Positions 18,009-26,106 are shown, numbered from the stretch's first letter. The stretch is 64,000 bases of DNA from Rossellomorea vietnamensis (GCF_001305855.1 NZ_LIXZ01000012.1:1-64000); one strand, 5' to 3'. The notes: generated by a model not told the origin, from the sequence alone. Numbers and translations: made by a program.

Positions 18009-18533
18009 TTAACCGTTTAAATCGCTGATCAAGCTTGAACTTACCAGGCCAGCTTCATCAAGGATTTCTTTGATTTTATTTTCTGCATCGTTCAATTTTT
18101 CATCAGCTGCTGTGAAATCTGCTTCGCCTTCTTTAGCCAGTTCATCTGCTTTCATAGTATACGATTCTGCCAGTGTCGATTGGAAAGATTCCACTGCATC
18201 CTTTTGGTCTCCAAGACCATCGGGGATCTTCATTCCTTCTACTGCTTCTGCAGATGCTTTCGCTGATGTTTGAGCAGATTCTTTCAATGCTGCCAATTCA
18301 TCTCCAGCAGGAGGCTCTTCACCCGCCATTGCTGCTTCATAACCATTTAGATCAATATCAACACCGTTTACGGTCGTTGTTAAATTCAGGTAGTAATCCA
18401 TTAATTCTCCAGCCGTATCCGTGTTCTCTTCAGCACTTGACGCCTCATCCTTTTTCTCTTTATCAGAACCAGAGTCTGAACATCCTGCAAGTGCCAATGA
18501 TAAACCAAGACCTAATACCCATACTTTTTTCAT
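18009..18533 (-). CDS. Lipoprotein of unknown function
   Basis: A 174-residue secreted lipoprotein. Signal peptide MKKVWVLGLGLSLALAGC gives lipidated C18, then a low-complexity acidic linker (SDSGSDKEKKDEASSAEENTD). The mature part is helical and rich in Ala, Glu and Lys, with regularly spaced leucines, and carries no catalytic motif that I can see. It resembles the many small Bacillus lipoproteins of unknown role. AGAGAGGGG precedes the start. It is transcribed away from the divergent UCA tRNA and ends at its own terminator. Confidence 0.75.
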   Translation of the reverse strand: MKKVWVLGLGLSLALAGCSDSGSDKEKKDEASSAEENTDTAGELMDYYLNLTTTVNGVDIDLNGYEAAMAGEEPPAGDELAALKESAQTSAKASAEAVEGMKIPDGLGDQKDAVESFQSTLAESYTMKADELAKEGEADFTAADEKLNDAENKIKEILDEAGLVSSSLISDLNG

Positions 18534-18779
18534 ACTTGTTTCCCCTCTCTGTCTATATCTATATGTTCAAGTACAATAAGCAGCTCCAACAGGAAACGCT
18601 TACTTCGTCTACAATAAGCCGGCAAAAAGTATCTTATCATGGAGATAAACCTATGGTAAAGAAATATTTGCAGATTTCTACAAAGTTTAAATCTTGTAAA
18701 TATTTCAAATAAACTGTTTTCAGTATCCTGAAGTCCGTTATATAACTAGGACGTTCGTATGAATCCACTTTCAAAACAA

Positions 18780-18808
18780 TTGAACAAGTTTTCTTCCCGT
18801 GGTATAAC
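18780..18808 (+). promoter_or_regulatory. SigA-type promoter of the UCA tRNA gene
   Basis: A -35 TTGAAC (18780-18785) and a -10 TATAAC (18803-18808) with 17-bp spacing, about 20 bp upstream of the tRNA 5' end. Confidence 0.75.
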
Positions 18809-18827
18809 TTATATATCCTTACCTTAC

Positions 18828-18923
18828 GGGGCTGATTGTTGAGCTGGTGCTTGCCTTAGTCTTCAAAACTTTAGGGAGGCGCGTGCCGTCTCCGCTGGGT
18901 TCGATTCCCAGGCAGTCCCGCCA
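18828..18923 (+). tRNA. selC: Selenocysteine tRNA (anticodon UCA), putative
   Basis: A 96-nt tRNA-like gene with encoded CCA. The anticodon loop CTTCAAA is the one found in bacterial tRNA-Sec and reads UGA. Other Sec hallmarks are a four-base D loop, a long variable arm (stem GGAGGC/GTCTCC), a 5-bp T stem with TTCGATT, discriminator G, and a long acceptor (7 pairs plus an A.G at position 8). The anticodon stem is irregular, with three pairs next to the loop and then an internal loop. It has a promoter and a terminator of its own. selB is present in the window, supporting Sec over an odd suppressor tRNA. Confidence 0.85.
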
Positions 18924-18950
18924 TTTAAAAGGGCAATTTCCTATTCATAT

Positions 18951-18979
18951 AAAAGAACCCTTCCATAAGGGTTCTTTTT
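18951..18979. terminator. Bidirectional terminator between the tRNA and the histidine kinase
   Basis: Arms AAGAACCC and GGGTTCTT, with T-run on the plus strand and A-run on the other side. It serves the tRNA (plus) and the kinase gene (minus). Confidence 0.8.
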
Positions 18980-18981
18980 CT

Positions 18982-20304
18982 CTATTTCTGCAGCGCTTCC
19001 CGTTTCTTTCTCTCTGACGCCTGTACTCCATCAATCATTATATGAAAGGTTGTACCTTCTCCCTGTTCACTTTGTACCCGGATATCCGCACCGTGATCTC
19101 GCAGGATCCTTAAGCATATAGTAAGGCCGAGACCTGTTCCTTTTGTTTTTGTCGTGAAGAAAGGCTCGCCCAGTTTATCCAGGGTTTCCTTTTTCATCCC
19201 TACACCCTCATCCTTAAATGTCAATTGCACCTTATTATGTGAATTGAAATCTGCATGAATGGTAATCGTCCCTCCATGCGGCATAGCTTCTATGGCATTT
19301 TTCAATAAATTGATAAAAACCTGTTTTAATTGATTTTCGTCCCCGCGGATATACAACTCCCTCTCATGAAAATGCGTTTGAATTTCGATATTATATAAGA
19401 TGGCATTCGTATTCAGCAATTTCGAAACGTGATCCAGTGTTTCGATGATATTAATTCGTTTATACGTAACAGATTGCGGCTTAGCAAGAATTAACAGCTC
19501 GCTCAGTACAAGTTCGATCCGCTTGATTTCAGAAAAGACAATCCCTAAGTATTCCTTCGTTTTCTCATCGGCATCATCTCTTAACAACTGCAGAAATCCA
19601 TTAATTGAAGTCAATGGATTGCGGACTTCGTGAGCAATCCCTGCAGCTAATTGACCGGCAACTGAAAGTTTTTGAGATTCAATAGCCAGTGTTTCATTCA
19701 TTTCCATCAATTCTTCCTCGTTATGTACTCTCTCGGTAATGTCTGAAATGGTCCCCACTGTACCCAGTAACTCACCATTTCCATTATAGTTCAGTTTAAT
19801 ATTGACCTCTCCCCAACGAAACTGGCCGTCCCTTTTTTGATAGGGGATATCCATCCTGGTTTTCTCCCTATGTAAACCGATGCTTTGCCTTATCAGTCGG
19901 AGAATTTCATGACGTTCATGGAGGGAAATGAAATGGAGGGCATTCTTATGTAGACTTTCTTTGACCGTATATCCCGTAAATTCTTCCCAGGACTGATTGA
20001 GGAATTGAAATTCCCCCTTTGAATTTGTGTGAAAAACCACTTCATCAATACTTTGAAGGACGTGCTGCATTTCTTCGTTAAGCAGCTTTACTCTTTCTTC
20101 ACTCGTTCTGAGGGCTGCCAGCGTCTTATGGCTGATATCATAACTTTTCCCCATATAGTAGCTGATAAAGAGGATCAATAGGGTAAAAACCATATCCACC
20201 TTTAGATCTACTGGATAATGGAGAACAAAGTAGTAAATAAAATCCCACGTAATGACTAATAAAAGTCCAGTAAGTAACGATATGATCCTGCCACTATATT
20301 TCAT
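18982..20304 (-). CDS. PAS-domain sensor histidine kinase (sporulation-kinase type)
   Basis: A 440-residue membrane kinase. Two N-terminal helices (about 8-28 and 36-52) are followed by a PAS domain (about 78-195) ending GTVGTISDITERV. The HisKA domain has AGIAHEVRNPLTS with phospho-acceptor H225. The HATPase domain has N-box NLLKNAIEA and G-boxes DEGVGM and GTGLGL. The layout matches orphan kinases that feed the Spo0 phosphorelay (KinA-E type), but a non-sporulation role is not excluded. No response regulator gene is adjacent, which fits an orphan kinase. AGGAGG precedes the ATG. Confidence 0.88.
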   Translation of the reverse strand: MKYSGRIISLLTGLLLVITWDFIYYFVLHYPVDLKVDMVFTLLILFISYYMGKSYDISHKTLAALRTSEERVKLLNEEMQHVLQSIDEVVFHTNSKGEFQFLNQSWEEFTGYTVKESLHKNALHFISLHERHEILRLIRQSIGLHREKTRMDIPYQKRDGQFRWGEVNIKLNYNGNGELLGTVGTISDITERVHNEEELMEMNETLAIESQKLSVAGQLAAGIAHEVRNPLTSINGFLQLLRDDADEKTKEYLGIVFSEIKRIELVLSELLILAKPQSVTYKRINIIETLDHVSKLLNTNAILYNIEIQTHFHERELYIRGDENQLKQVFINLLKNAIEAMPHGGTITIHADFNSHNKVQLTFKDEGVGMKKETLDKLGEPFFTTKTKGTGLGLTICLRILRDHGADIRVQSEQGEGTTFHIMIDGVQASERKKREALQK

Positions 20305-20438
20305 CCTGCGAACCTCCTAATCGCACAAGCTTAAAAAACAATCGAAATAGAAAGAATTTTCACGATATTTGTTATTTATTAGTATATCATTTCTAATTAA
20401 TAACAGTATAGAGTTCTTTTATAAAAACGACGATAATC

Positions 20439-20467
20439 TTGTCATGGGCAAAGTCCTTGTCTATAAT
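20439..20467 (+). promoter_or_regulatory. SigA-type promoter of the yneK-like gene
   Basis: A -35 TTGTCA (20439-20444) and a -10 TATAAT (20462-20467), spacer 17 bp, 36 bp before the start codon. Confidence 0.75.
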
Positions 20468-20502
20468 TGAATAGGATATGCTTTTAAACTGAGGTGAAAA
20501 AC

Positions 20503-20928
20503 ATGCTTGAAGGTTGGTTCTTATATTTCATCCTTTTCTGGGTCGTTTTCTTAGTGGCTTCTTTTGCCATCGGTGGATTCTTTATGTTCCGGAAGTTCTT
20601 AAAGAGATTCCCAAAAGAGGACGGAAAGTCTGATCTGGATTGGGAAGAACATTATGTGAATGAAACCATCCACCTATGGGGTGAAGATGAAAAGAAAATG
20701 TTGAATGAGCTGGTAACCCCGGTACCAGAATTATTCAGAGACGTAGCCAAGCAAAAAATCGCTGGAAAAATTGGCGAATTAGCTTTAAAAGAGAGAGCTT
20801 CAGCCATAACGAAAGAATTAGTCATAAGGGGATATATTTTGGCAACGCCAAAGCGGGATCATAAATTCCTAAGAAAAAAACTTGATGAAATGCAGATAGA
20901 AGTTACACCGTATGAACATTTATTCTAA
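20503..20928 (+). CDS. DUF2621 family protein (YneK-like)
   Basis: A 141-residue protein with one N-terminal membrane helix (about 5-28) and a cytosolic, helical, charged domain. Sequence and position near ccdC/yneI/ccdA match B. subtilis YneK (DUF2621), whose function is unknown. The ATG at 20503 fits GAGGTG at 20491-20496; an upstream in-frame GTG is part of the ribosome binding site. Unlike the adjacent ccd genes it runs on the plus strand, separated from ccdC by a peptidase gene. A 34-codon frame follows after 20 bp. Confidence 0.78.
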   Translation: MLEGWFLYFILFWVVFLVASFAIGGFFMFRKFLKRFPKEDGKSDLDWEEHYVNETIHLWGEDEKKMLNELVTPVPELFRDVAKQKIAGKIGELALKERASAITKELVIRGYILATPKRDHKFLRKKLDEMQIEVTPYEHLF

Positions 20929-20948
20929 TAAAACAGGCAGGGAATAGA

Positions 20949-21053
20949 ATGGGCTCGATACTTGTGATTCCAATTATATTATATTTAATTTTTATTGTTG
21001 GGGCTGCTATATTATTTGTAAAATGGAAGAATGCAAAAAAAGGTAAACGCTAA
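20949..21053 (+). CDS. 34-residue membrane micro-protein
   Basis: This frame encodes MGSILVIPIILYLIFIVGAA and ends VKWKNAKKGKR: a single hydrophobic helix with a strongly positive C-terminus. AGGGA lies about 6 nt before the ATG, a weak ribosome binding site. The last codons and the stop lie inside the transcription terminator of the operon. It starts 20 nt after the yneK-like stop, so it would be co-transcribed. It could be a real micro-protein or chance; no family is recognised. Confidence 0.45.
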   Translation: MGSILVIPIILYLIFIVGAAILFVKWKNAKKGKR

Positions 21054-21068
21054 TCGTTTACCTTTTTT
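21036..21068. terminator. Bidirectional terminator, yneK-like operon and M50 peptidase gene
   Basis: Perfect arms AAAAAAGGTAAACG and CGTTTACCTTTTTT around a 5-nt loop, usable in both directions. Confidence 0.85.
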
Positions 21069-21078
21069 ATATGGTCAA

Positions 21079-21579
21079 TTAATCAATGGGATCCTCTGCT
21101 TTGCCAAAGCGGATGACGTCAAGAATCGCTTGGCCATCACTCGGTTTACCGTCTCCGTTCCTGTAAGGAAACAACGAGAAAAAGATGAAATATACCGAGA
21201 AATACACAAATTGGTAGAAAAAGATGTGAACAGGAATGACACCTTCATATATTAAATAGTTAATGAATAAAATCGCCACCAGGTTGAATAAACTTCCTGA
21301 TAAATAGATAAGCACATGCACCCATACCTTGTTGTATTTCAATTCCCGATATTGACACCATCCTTCCATGAAGTACATTCTCTTCACTTCTAAAGGACCA
21401 ATATTTATCAGGTGTTTACCGGTTCCAATGGCAAATTTAATCTTGGCTCCAAATATGCGTGCAATCAGGATATGACCCAATTCGTGTAAAATAGTGACCA
21501 ATGGCAATGTAAGAAAGAAGGCCAGGAAAAAAGTCCAGATATCTGCTAATGTAAACAATCGTAATCCCACCAATATCAT
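21079..21579 (-). CDS. M50-like membrane metallopeptidase
   Basis: A 166-residue membrane protein of the site-2 protease superfamily. The zinc motif H32-E-L-G-H36 sits in a hydrophobic helix, and PSDGQAI near residue 150 matches the second motif (N/S-P-x-D-G) supplying the third ligand. Four helices are visible. Family members cleave substrates within the membrane, but this short subgroup has no known target. The ribosome binding site before ATG 21579 is weak. It lies between ccdC and yneK in a region where B. subtilis has no such gene (from memory). Confidence 0.75.
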   Translation of the reverse strand: MILVGLRLFTLADIWTFFLAFFLTLPLVTILHELGHILIARIFGAKIKFAIGTGKHLINIGPLEVKRMYFMEGWCQYRELKYNKVWVHVLIYLSGSLFNLVAILFINYLIYEGVIPVHIFFYQFVYFSVYFIFFSLFPYRNGDGKPSDGQAILDVIRFGKAEDPID

Positions 21580-21685
21580 TTATTATTCATTCATCTTTTC
21601 TCTCTTTGCCCTAAAACCTTTACCCTTATGCATATTCATTAGCATTGTCATAAAACCGTCATCTTTCAGTAAGATGTGCAAAATA

Positions 21686-21714
21686 AAAAAGCAGGGCGTG
21701 CATCCCTGCTTTTT
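21686..21714 (-). terminator. Terminator after ccdC
   Basis: Arms AAAGCAGGG and CCCTGCTTT with flanking A/T runs; a T-run follows on the minus strand. Confidence 0.8.
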
Positions 21715-21723
21715 AAAGGTGGA

Positions 21724-22203
21724 TTATATTGAATTCGTCGTTAAATCCTGATTTTCCTGGTGCAGCTTTCTATATTGAAAATACATGGTTATCCTCCATG
21801 GAACGATCATGCCAAAAGCAAGTATCCAGAACATCCCGCTCAGTTCTCCATAATCAATTGAAGTACTAAGGATCGACTTCGCTATAATTCGAATTAACAG
21901 AAGTCCGATCAAAATGAAGGCAAAAGCTTTAGAACGCTTTAAATAAATATCATTTTCACGAATTTCAAACTTGGATGTTTTGATCAACAACAAAGAGAAT
22001 ACCATCCCGACAGTAATCGCCTCTAAAAACTCACTCACACTGACCCGAAATAGAGGAAATAAGAACATCAACGCACCCGTACTCATAAAGAGAGGTGGTA
22101 AAATAATCTTCTTACCGCTTACCGGCCTTTTCTGAGCCTTCATCCTGATAAATATCACCATAAATCCCATGCAAATCGCGACAATGGATGAAGCAATCAT
22201 CAT
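21724..22203 (-). CDS. ccdC: CcdC family membrane protein (YneJ)
   Basis: A 159-residue protein with five hydrophobic helices and the family features KRPVSGKKIILPP (near residue 25), FEIRENDIYLKRSKAF and PWRITMYFQYRKL. It corresponds to YneJ/CcdC in the ccdA-yneI-ccdC cluster. CcdC was named from its location next to the cytochrome c maturation gene ccdA; in B. subtilis it is reported as dispensable for that process (general knowledge, not checked). It lies 121 bp downstream of the response-regulator gene and has its own terminator. Confidence 0.87.
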   Translation of the reverse strand: MMIASSIVAICMGFMVIFIRMKAQKRPVSGKKIILPPLFMSTGALMFLFPLFRVSVSEFLEAITVGMVFSLLLIKTSKFEIRENDIYLKRSKAFAFILIGLLLIRIIAKSILSTSIDYGELSGMFWILAFGMIVPWRITMYFQYRKLHQENQDLTTNSI

Positions 22204-22282
22204 AAAGCATCATCATCCTTTTATAATCTACTTTCATACCTTCCCTTATTATAGCCCAAATGCAGGAAAAACGAAAACAGAA

Positions 22283-22318
22283 AAAAGAGAGAATGAATGG
22301 AAGATTCTTTTCTCTCTC
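22283..22318 (-). terminator. Terminator after the YneI-like regulator gene
   Basis: Arms formed by AAAAGAGAGAA and TTCTTTTCTCTC around a small loop, followed by a T-run on the minus strand. Confidence 0.65.
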
Positions 22319-22324
22319 GGTTTA

Positions 22325-22684
22325 TCACCCTAACACTCTTTTGATGGCTTCTTCTACACGCACTTCATCAAAGGGTTTAACAATGAAGTCCTTCGCCCCC
22401 GCTTCAATTGCATCCACTACAACCTTTTGTTGTCCCATCGCAGAACACATGATAATCTTAGCCTGAGGGAATTCGATAAGAATTCTCTTAACCGCCTCAA
22501 TTCCATCCATATCCGGCATGGTGATATCCATCGTTACCAGGTCAGGGTGAAGCTCACGATACTTTTCCACGGCAATATGGCCATTCTCAGCTTCCCCAAC
22601 GACTTCATGCCCGCTGGATGAAAGCATGTTTCCAAGAGTCAATCTCATAAATTTCGCATCATCCACTACTAGTATCGTTGCCAC
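22325..22684 (-). CDS. CheY-like single-domain response regulator (YneI)
   Basis: A 119-residue receiver domain without output domain. It has the acidic pocket VVDDAKF, the phospho-acceptor Asp in VTMDITMPDMDG (about residue 54), and the conserved Thr/Ser-equivalent (CSAMG) and Lys (FIVKPF) positions. The start is GTG at 22684 because GAGGAGG lies 8 nt upstream; the longer frame would include it. Synteny with B. subtilis identifies it as YneI, located between ccdA and ccdC. Its signalling partner is unknown. Confidence 0.88.
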   Translation of the reverse strand: MATILVVDDAKFMRLTLGNMLSSSGHEVVGEAENGHIAVEKYRELHPDLVTMDITMPDMDGIEAVKRILIEFPQAKIIMCSAMGQQKVVVDAIEAGAKDFIVKPFDEVRVEEAIKRVLG

Positions 22685-22750
22685 AGATGTTTCCTCCTCG
22701 TACACACTATCGATGTCAATTGAGTCTATTTACCTAATTCATCCAATTAA

Positions 22751-22780
22751 ACTATACCATAAATCGTAATATTGATTCAA
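22751..22780 (-). promoter_or_regulatory. SigA-type promoter of the yneI-like gene
   Basis: Minus-strand -35 TTGAAT (22775-22780) and -10 TATAGT (22751-22756), spacer 18 bp. Confidence 0.6.
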
Positions 22781-22810
22781 TTTATTCTGTTAATTAACAC
22801 CTGATTATGA

Positions 22811-23518
22811 TTAAAATCCTTGAAAGCCTCCAAACACAGACGTAAAGTAAGCAAGTATGACGGTCATCCAGTCGAAGAACAGCATGATCCCTACAACAAT
22901 CATGACGTATCCTCCTATTTTTACAATTCTTCCACTGTTCTTTCTGATCCACTGCATTCGTCCTATAAAAAATGACAGAATGAAGAAAGGAATGGCAAAG
23001 CCTAATACGTATGCTGTCATGTACATGACGCCTGAGCCGGGATTTGTTGCGGCAAGCGCAAGGACTGAAGCAAGGATCGGACCCGTACAGGGTGTCCACC
23101 CTGCTGCGAATGCCATACCGATCAAGATCGAACCGATAAAGCCCGCTGGCCTATTCTTGAATTCAAATCTACGATCTTTCATCAAGGATTCCGGTGTGAA
23201 CACACCAATGACGACCAGGCCAAATATGACGATAAAAATAGCCCCAAGCTGTCGAATAAGATCTTTATAATTTAAAAAGAAGTTCCCTATAAAGGAAGCC
23301 CCAAACCCAATCGCGATAAAAATGGCTGAGAAACCAACTAAGAAGAATAATGTATGCAGTAAACTTCTTCTCTGCAACATGGCATTATCCGTTTTCAATT
23401 CATTGACACTCATCCCGGTTATGTATGAAAGAAAGGCGGGATATAAAGGTAAGCAGCAAGGGGAAATGAAGCTTAAGAACCCTGCCCCGAATGCTAAAAA
23501 AAGATTAATATCAGACAT
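22811..23518 (-). CDS. ccdA: Cytochrome c biogenesis protein CcdA
   Basis: A 235-residue polytopic membrane protein of the DsbD/CcdA family that moves reducing equivalents across the membrane for cytochrome c maturation and for late spore synthesis. The two active cysteines are visible in SPCCLP (helix 1, near residue 21) and GWTPCTGP (helix 4). The start at 23518 is set by GGAGATG upstream; an upstream in-frame extension has no ribosome binding site. Length equals that of B. subtilis CcdA. Confidence 0.94.
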   Translation of the reverse strand: MSDINLFLAFGAGFLSFISPCCLPLYPAFLSYITGMSVNELKTDNAMLQRRSLLHTLFFLVGFSAIFIAIGFGASFIGNFFLNYKDLIRQLGAIFIVIFGLVVIGVFTPESLMKDRRFEFKNRPAGFIGSILIGMAFAAGWTPCTGPILASVLALAATNPGSGVMYMTAYVLGFAIPFFILSFFIGRMQWIRKNSGRIVKIGGYVMIVVGIMLFFDWMTVILAYFTSVFGGFQGF

Positions 23519-23685
23519 TTCCACATCTCCTACAATTTTAGTATATATGTCTATTCTATCAAACAATGCTTCAAACTATGAGGAATGTTTATGTGAAAGA
23601 TTTGTGACCATCTTATTACAATCACCATTTACTCTTTCAATTGTATTAAAGTCTCTTTTCTTTTTTAAAATCCATTAATTTTACT

Positions 23686-23714
23686 TTGAAAAAATGGTCT
23701 ATTTTCGTTATACT
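23686..23714 (+). promoter_or_regulatory. SigA-type promoter of the Spo0E-like gene
   Basis: A -35 TTGAAA (23686-23691) and a -10 TATACT (23709-23714) with 17-bp spacing. Confidence 0.75.
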
Positions 23715-23784
23715 AATAAAAAGTTACAGTTATTACTAGTTTTGTATTCCACTTGTCAGGACATACAAAAGAAAGGAAACAGCC

Positions 23785-23964
23785 GTGTCTAAAAAAGAGC
23801 TTCTAGAACGAATTGAAAAAAAGCGTGCTCAATTAATTGATATTGTTGCTGAAAATGGACTGACTTCACCTCAAGCTATTCAATTTAGTCAGGAACTTGA
23901 TCGTCTGTTAAATAGCTACAACTCTCAATACATAAAAAAATGTTACTCACCACAAATGAGCTGA
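23785..23964 (+). CDS. Spo0E-like aspartyl-phosphate phosphatase
   Basis: A 59-residue helical hairpin protein. It starts at GTG 23785 behind AAAGGA and reads through ERIEKKRAQLIDIVAENGLT, then SQELDRLLNSY. The family motif S-Q-E-L-D-x-L-L-N-x-Y is complete. Spo0E-like proteins dephosphorylate Spo0A~P and so hold back sporulation. It has a good promoter and a terminator, making a short independent transcript facing the CamS gene. Many Bacillus genomes carry several paralogues, so the exact orthologue cannot be named. Confidence 0.88.
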   Translation: MSKKELLERIEKKRAQLIDIVAENGLTSPQAIQFSQELDRLLNSYNSQYIKKCYSPQMS

Positions 23965-24001
23965 ACAAACCTTTCATCTAAATAAATGATACTAATATAA
24001 G

Positions 24002-24039
24002 AAAAGAGCCTCTCTAATTTTGGTAAGAGAGGCTCTTTT
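24002..24039. terminator. Bidirectional terminator between the Spo0E-like and CamS genes
   Basis: Perfect 14-bp arms AAAAGAGCCTCTCT and AGAGAGGCTCTTTT, with T and A runs on both sides. Confidence 0.88.
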
Positions 24040-24053
24040 GTATAGAATCATTC

Positions 24054-25175
24054 TTAGTGAATTTGAACAAACGGTTCCTGGTCCACTTCTTTGACGATGG
24101 TGGCTTTTAGGCCCTTAGGAGTTTTCACATAAAGATAAACCGGTGTGTGAGGAAAATAATCGACGATTTCAGGACCAATCGCCTGTGCAAACCCTATTAA
24201 TTCGGTTTCTTTCACCATACCTGTATGTACATCGATGACCAATTTATTTAGCGTATCTTTCCTATATAATCCTTTACCCACAAATTCAATATCCTGATGA
24301 GAGAAATACTTTGAAACATAATCTTCAAGATCCCGGATCCTGTTGTATAAATCCCGGTCCTTCTCTTCGCCTTCGTCACTCGGGAAGTAATAATATTTGT
24401 CGGATACATCATCCCACTTTTTGATTCTCCTATCGTTCTCATCTAAATAGGTGGAGGCGATATAGTTACCTGAAACAACGCTGTTCAAAGGTTGTAGTTT
24501 GTAAATCGATATCATAATGGGCACATTTTTCAATTCTTTGTTTGCCCTTACACGACTTACGACTGTATCGGCGACCTTCCTTCCGTATTCTTCCATCATT
24601 TTCTTGGTAATGTTGGCTTCGTCAAAATGCATAAGCTTCTTATCATCTTCCACCCTGATATAATCGGTGGAATTCATCGCAAGACCAAGGGAAATCCCCT
24701 TGATGTTCCCTTCTGAGTCTACATAATTCTGCTCATGAATATAAGCAAGGTACATTGGATTTTTCTTTTCCAACTCCATCTGCTGTTCCCATGACATATC
24801 CTCTGTAATTTTTAGTTCCGGATTAAGGCCAGCCTTGTTGGTTTTTGACTTCCTCCCTAACCAGGAATTTAAATTCTTTAAATACTGCCCCTCTTGATAC
24901 ACATATTTTTCAGGGTCAAAATGTTCAGTGGATAATGACATAAGGCCTGTCTCGATTTCATCCATATCACTGCGGTTATTGATCGTCATTGTAATCAGGC
25001 CGCGATTCACCGATTTTTTTTCTTTGTCAATTTTATAATTTAAATATTCACGTGCGTCACTTGCTGCACTATTTTGAATTTCAAGCGTTTCATCATCTAT
25101 CACTTCCTGAGGCTTATTGCTGCATCCGGCAATAAGAATCAAAGTAGACAGAGAAACAATCATCCATTTTTTCAT
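24054..25175 (-). CDS. CamS family lipoprotein (YerH-like)
   Basis: A 373-residue secreted lipoprotein with lipobox LILIAGC (C near residue 18). The mature domain has CamS signatures: RGLITMTINNRSDMDEIETGLM-like residues near 60-80, then YVYQEGQYL, GLNPEL, GLAMNS and NVPIMISIYKL. The family is named for the cAM373 peptide pheromone cut from the Enterococcus signal peptide. In Bacillus the function is unknown. Its usual Bacillus location is next to pcrA-ligA (from memory), so this may be a second paralogue. GGAGGGAG precedes the ATG. Confidence 0.85.
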   Translation of the reverse strand: MKKWMIVSLSTLILIAGCSNKPQEVIDDETLEIQNSAASDAREYLNYKIDKEKKSVNRGLITMTINNRSDMDEIETGLMSLSTEHFDPEKYVYQEGQYLKNLNSWLGRKSKTNKAGLNPELKITEDMSWEQQMELEKKNPMYLAYIHEQNYVDSEGNIKGISLGLAMNSTDYIRVEDDKKLMHFDEANITKKMMEEYGRKVADTVVSRVRANKELKNVPIMISIYKLQPLNSVVSGNYIASTYLDENDRRIKKWDDVSDKYYYFPSDEGEEKDRDLYNRIRDLEDYVSKYFSHQDIEFVGKGLYRKDTLNKLVIDVHTGMVKETELIGFAQAIGPEIVDYFPHTPVYLYVKTPKGLKATIVKEVDQEPFVQIH

Positions 25176-25332
25176 ATGACTCCCTCCGGACTATATTTTA
25201 TCATACATTACATTTCATTCCGCCTGATAATCTTTAAGTTTTTATAAATTCACGAAAATAATCCCATTATCCTAATAAATCTATTGAATCTCCTGCGCAC
25301 TCCTTCACATCAGGATGCCCAAACAATAGAAA

Positions 25333-25355
25333 AAGCACTCATCACCTGAGTGCTT
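25333..25355 (-). terminator. Terminator after yneF
   Basis: Arms AAGCACTC and GAGTGCTT with a short loop; TTTTT follows on the minus strand. Confidence 0.75.
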
Positions 25356-25362
25356 CCATCTA

Positions 25363-25584
25363 TTACTTCATGTTCTTATTCATTGCATTCATCATTTGAT
25401 TGATTTTCTTCTGGGATGGTTTTTGCCCCATTTGCATCATCATCATGCGTAACATTTGCTCGTTAATTGGTGGATTTTTCTTAAGGTAGCTCATCATATA
25501 TTTACGAGCAATGAAAAATCCTAGTGCAACTCCGGCAAGTAATGCCAGAACTCCTACTAGAATAAGTAATCCAGTCGTTCCCAT
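25363..25584 (-). CDS. yneF: YneF, UPF0154 membrane protein
   Basis: A 73-residue protein with one N-terminal helix ([21 protein letters not shown]) followed by [24 protein letters not shown], the signature of UPF0154/YneF. The C-terminal part is rich in Met and Asn. The ATG at 25584 is preferred because GAAGGAGG lies upstream; the frame extends 21 codons further without support. It is 84 bp downstream of sirA in the same direction, as in B. subtilis. Function unknown. Confidence 0.9.
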   Translation of the reverse strand: MGTTGLLILVGVLALLAGVALGFFIARKYMMSYLKKNPPINEQMLRMMMMQMGQKPSQKKINQMMNAMNKNMK

Positions 25585-25668
25585 ACTCTTACTTCCTCCT
25601 TCATGTTGTCCTTTTAAAAGTGTACTAAACCCTGAAACATTATACAATATTTTGGTCCAAATTTCATA

Positions 25669-26106
25669 TTAATATATAAACTTTCTTTGTTTTATCGGTT
25701 TTAACCAGCCAAAACGTTCATTTTTGATATCCATTGCCAATAGCTGGCCCATATTCCTTCTTAAAATTTCAAAAAATACATATTCAGATTCATCGTGTCC
25801 CCAGGCACTCAGAGACATTGACTTTTCATTCAAAACGAGTGTTGCGCCTGACTCTTCTCTTTCGATTGTCGCAACGGAGTTTATCCAGGCTGCCCCTTCA
25901 ACCTTCGTTATTTCGTGCTGAAGCAGTCTTTGGGTAGGAAGGTATGGAATTGGTTTCGTAATGTAATCTACTTGTTTCGAGACGATATCGTGAAGATCAC
26001 CTGTACTCGCTTCCCAATCAGAAAACAATTGATAGAACATTCTTTCACGACCATAGTAATGTTGAACAAACAACTCTTCAATCCAATAGATTTGATAATT
26101 TCGCAC
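25669..26106 (-). CDS. sirA: Sporulation inhibitor of replication SirA (YneE)
   Basis: A 145-residue cytosolic protein. Early in B. subtilis sporulation SirA binds domain I of DnaA and stops new rounds of replication initiation. The N-terminus MRNYQIYWIEELFVQHYYGRE and the later KPIPYLPTQRLLQHEI and SMSLSAWGHDESEYVFFEILR regions fit the family, and the position between tkt and yneF matches synteny. The start is GTG 26106 behind GGAGGGAG. Spo0A~P control is known in B. subtilis; I did not verify a 0A box here. Confidence 0.87.
   Translation of the reverse strand: MRNYQIYWIEELFVQHYYGRERMFYQLFSDWEASTGDLHDIVSKQVDYITKPIPYLPTQRLLQHEITKVEGAAWINSVATIEREESGATLVLNEKSMSLSAWGHDESEYVFFEILRRNMGQLLAMDIKNERFGWLKPIKQRKFIY

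Noticed and set aside
18173..18712. Plus-strand reading frame of 179 codons opposite the 174-residue lipoprotein gene
   Set aside because: Composition is shadow-like (Leu/Gln/His-rich), without ribosome binding site; the minus-strand gene has a clear signal peptide, start and terminator.
18828..18923. UCA tRNA as an allo-tRNA or serine suppressor tRNA
   Set aside because: An allo-tRNA was considered because of the irregular anticodon stem. SelB in the same genome and the CTTCAAA loop with G discriminator favour Sec; the alternative remains possible but less likely.
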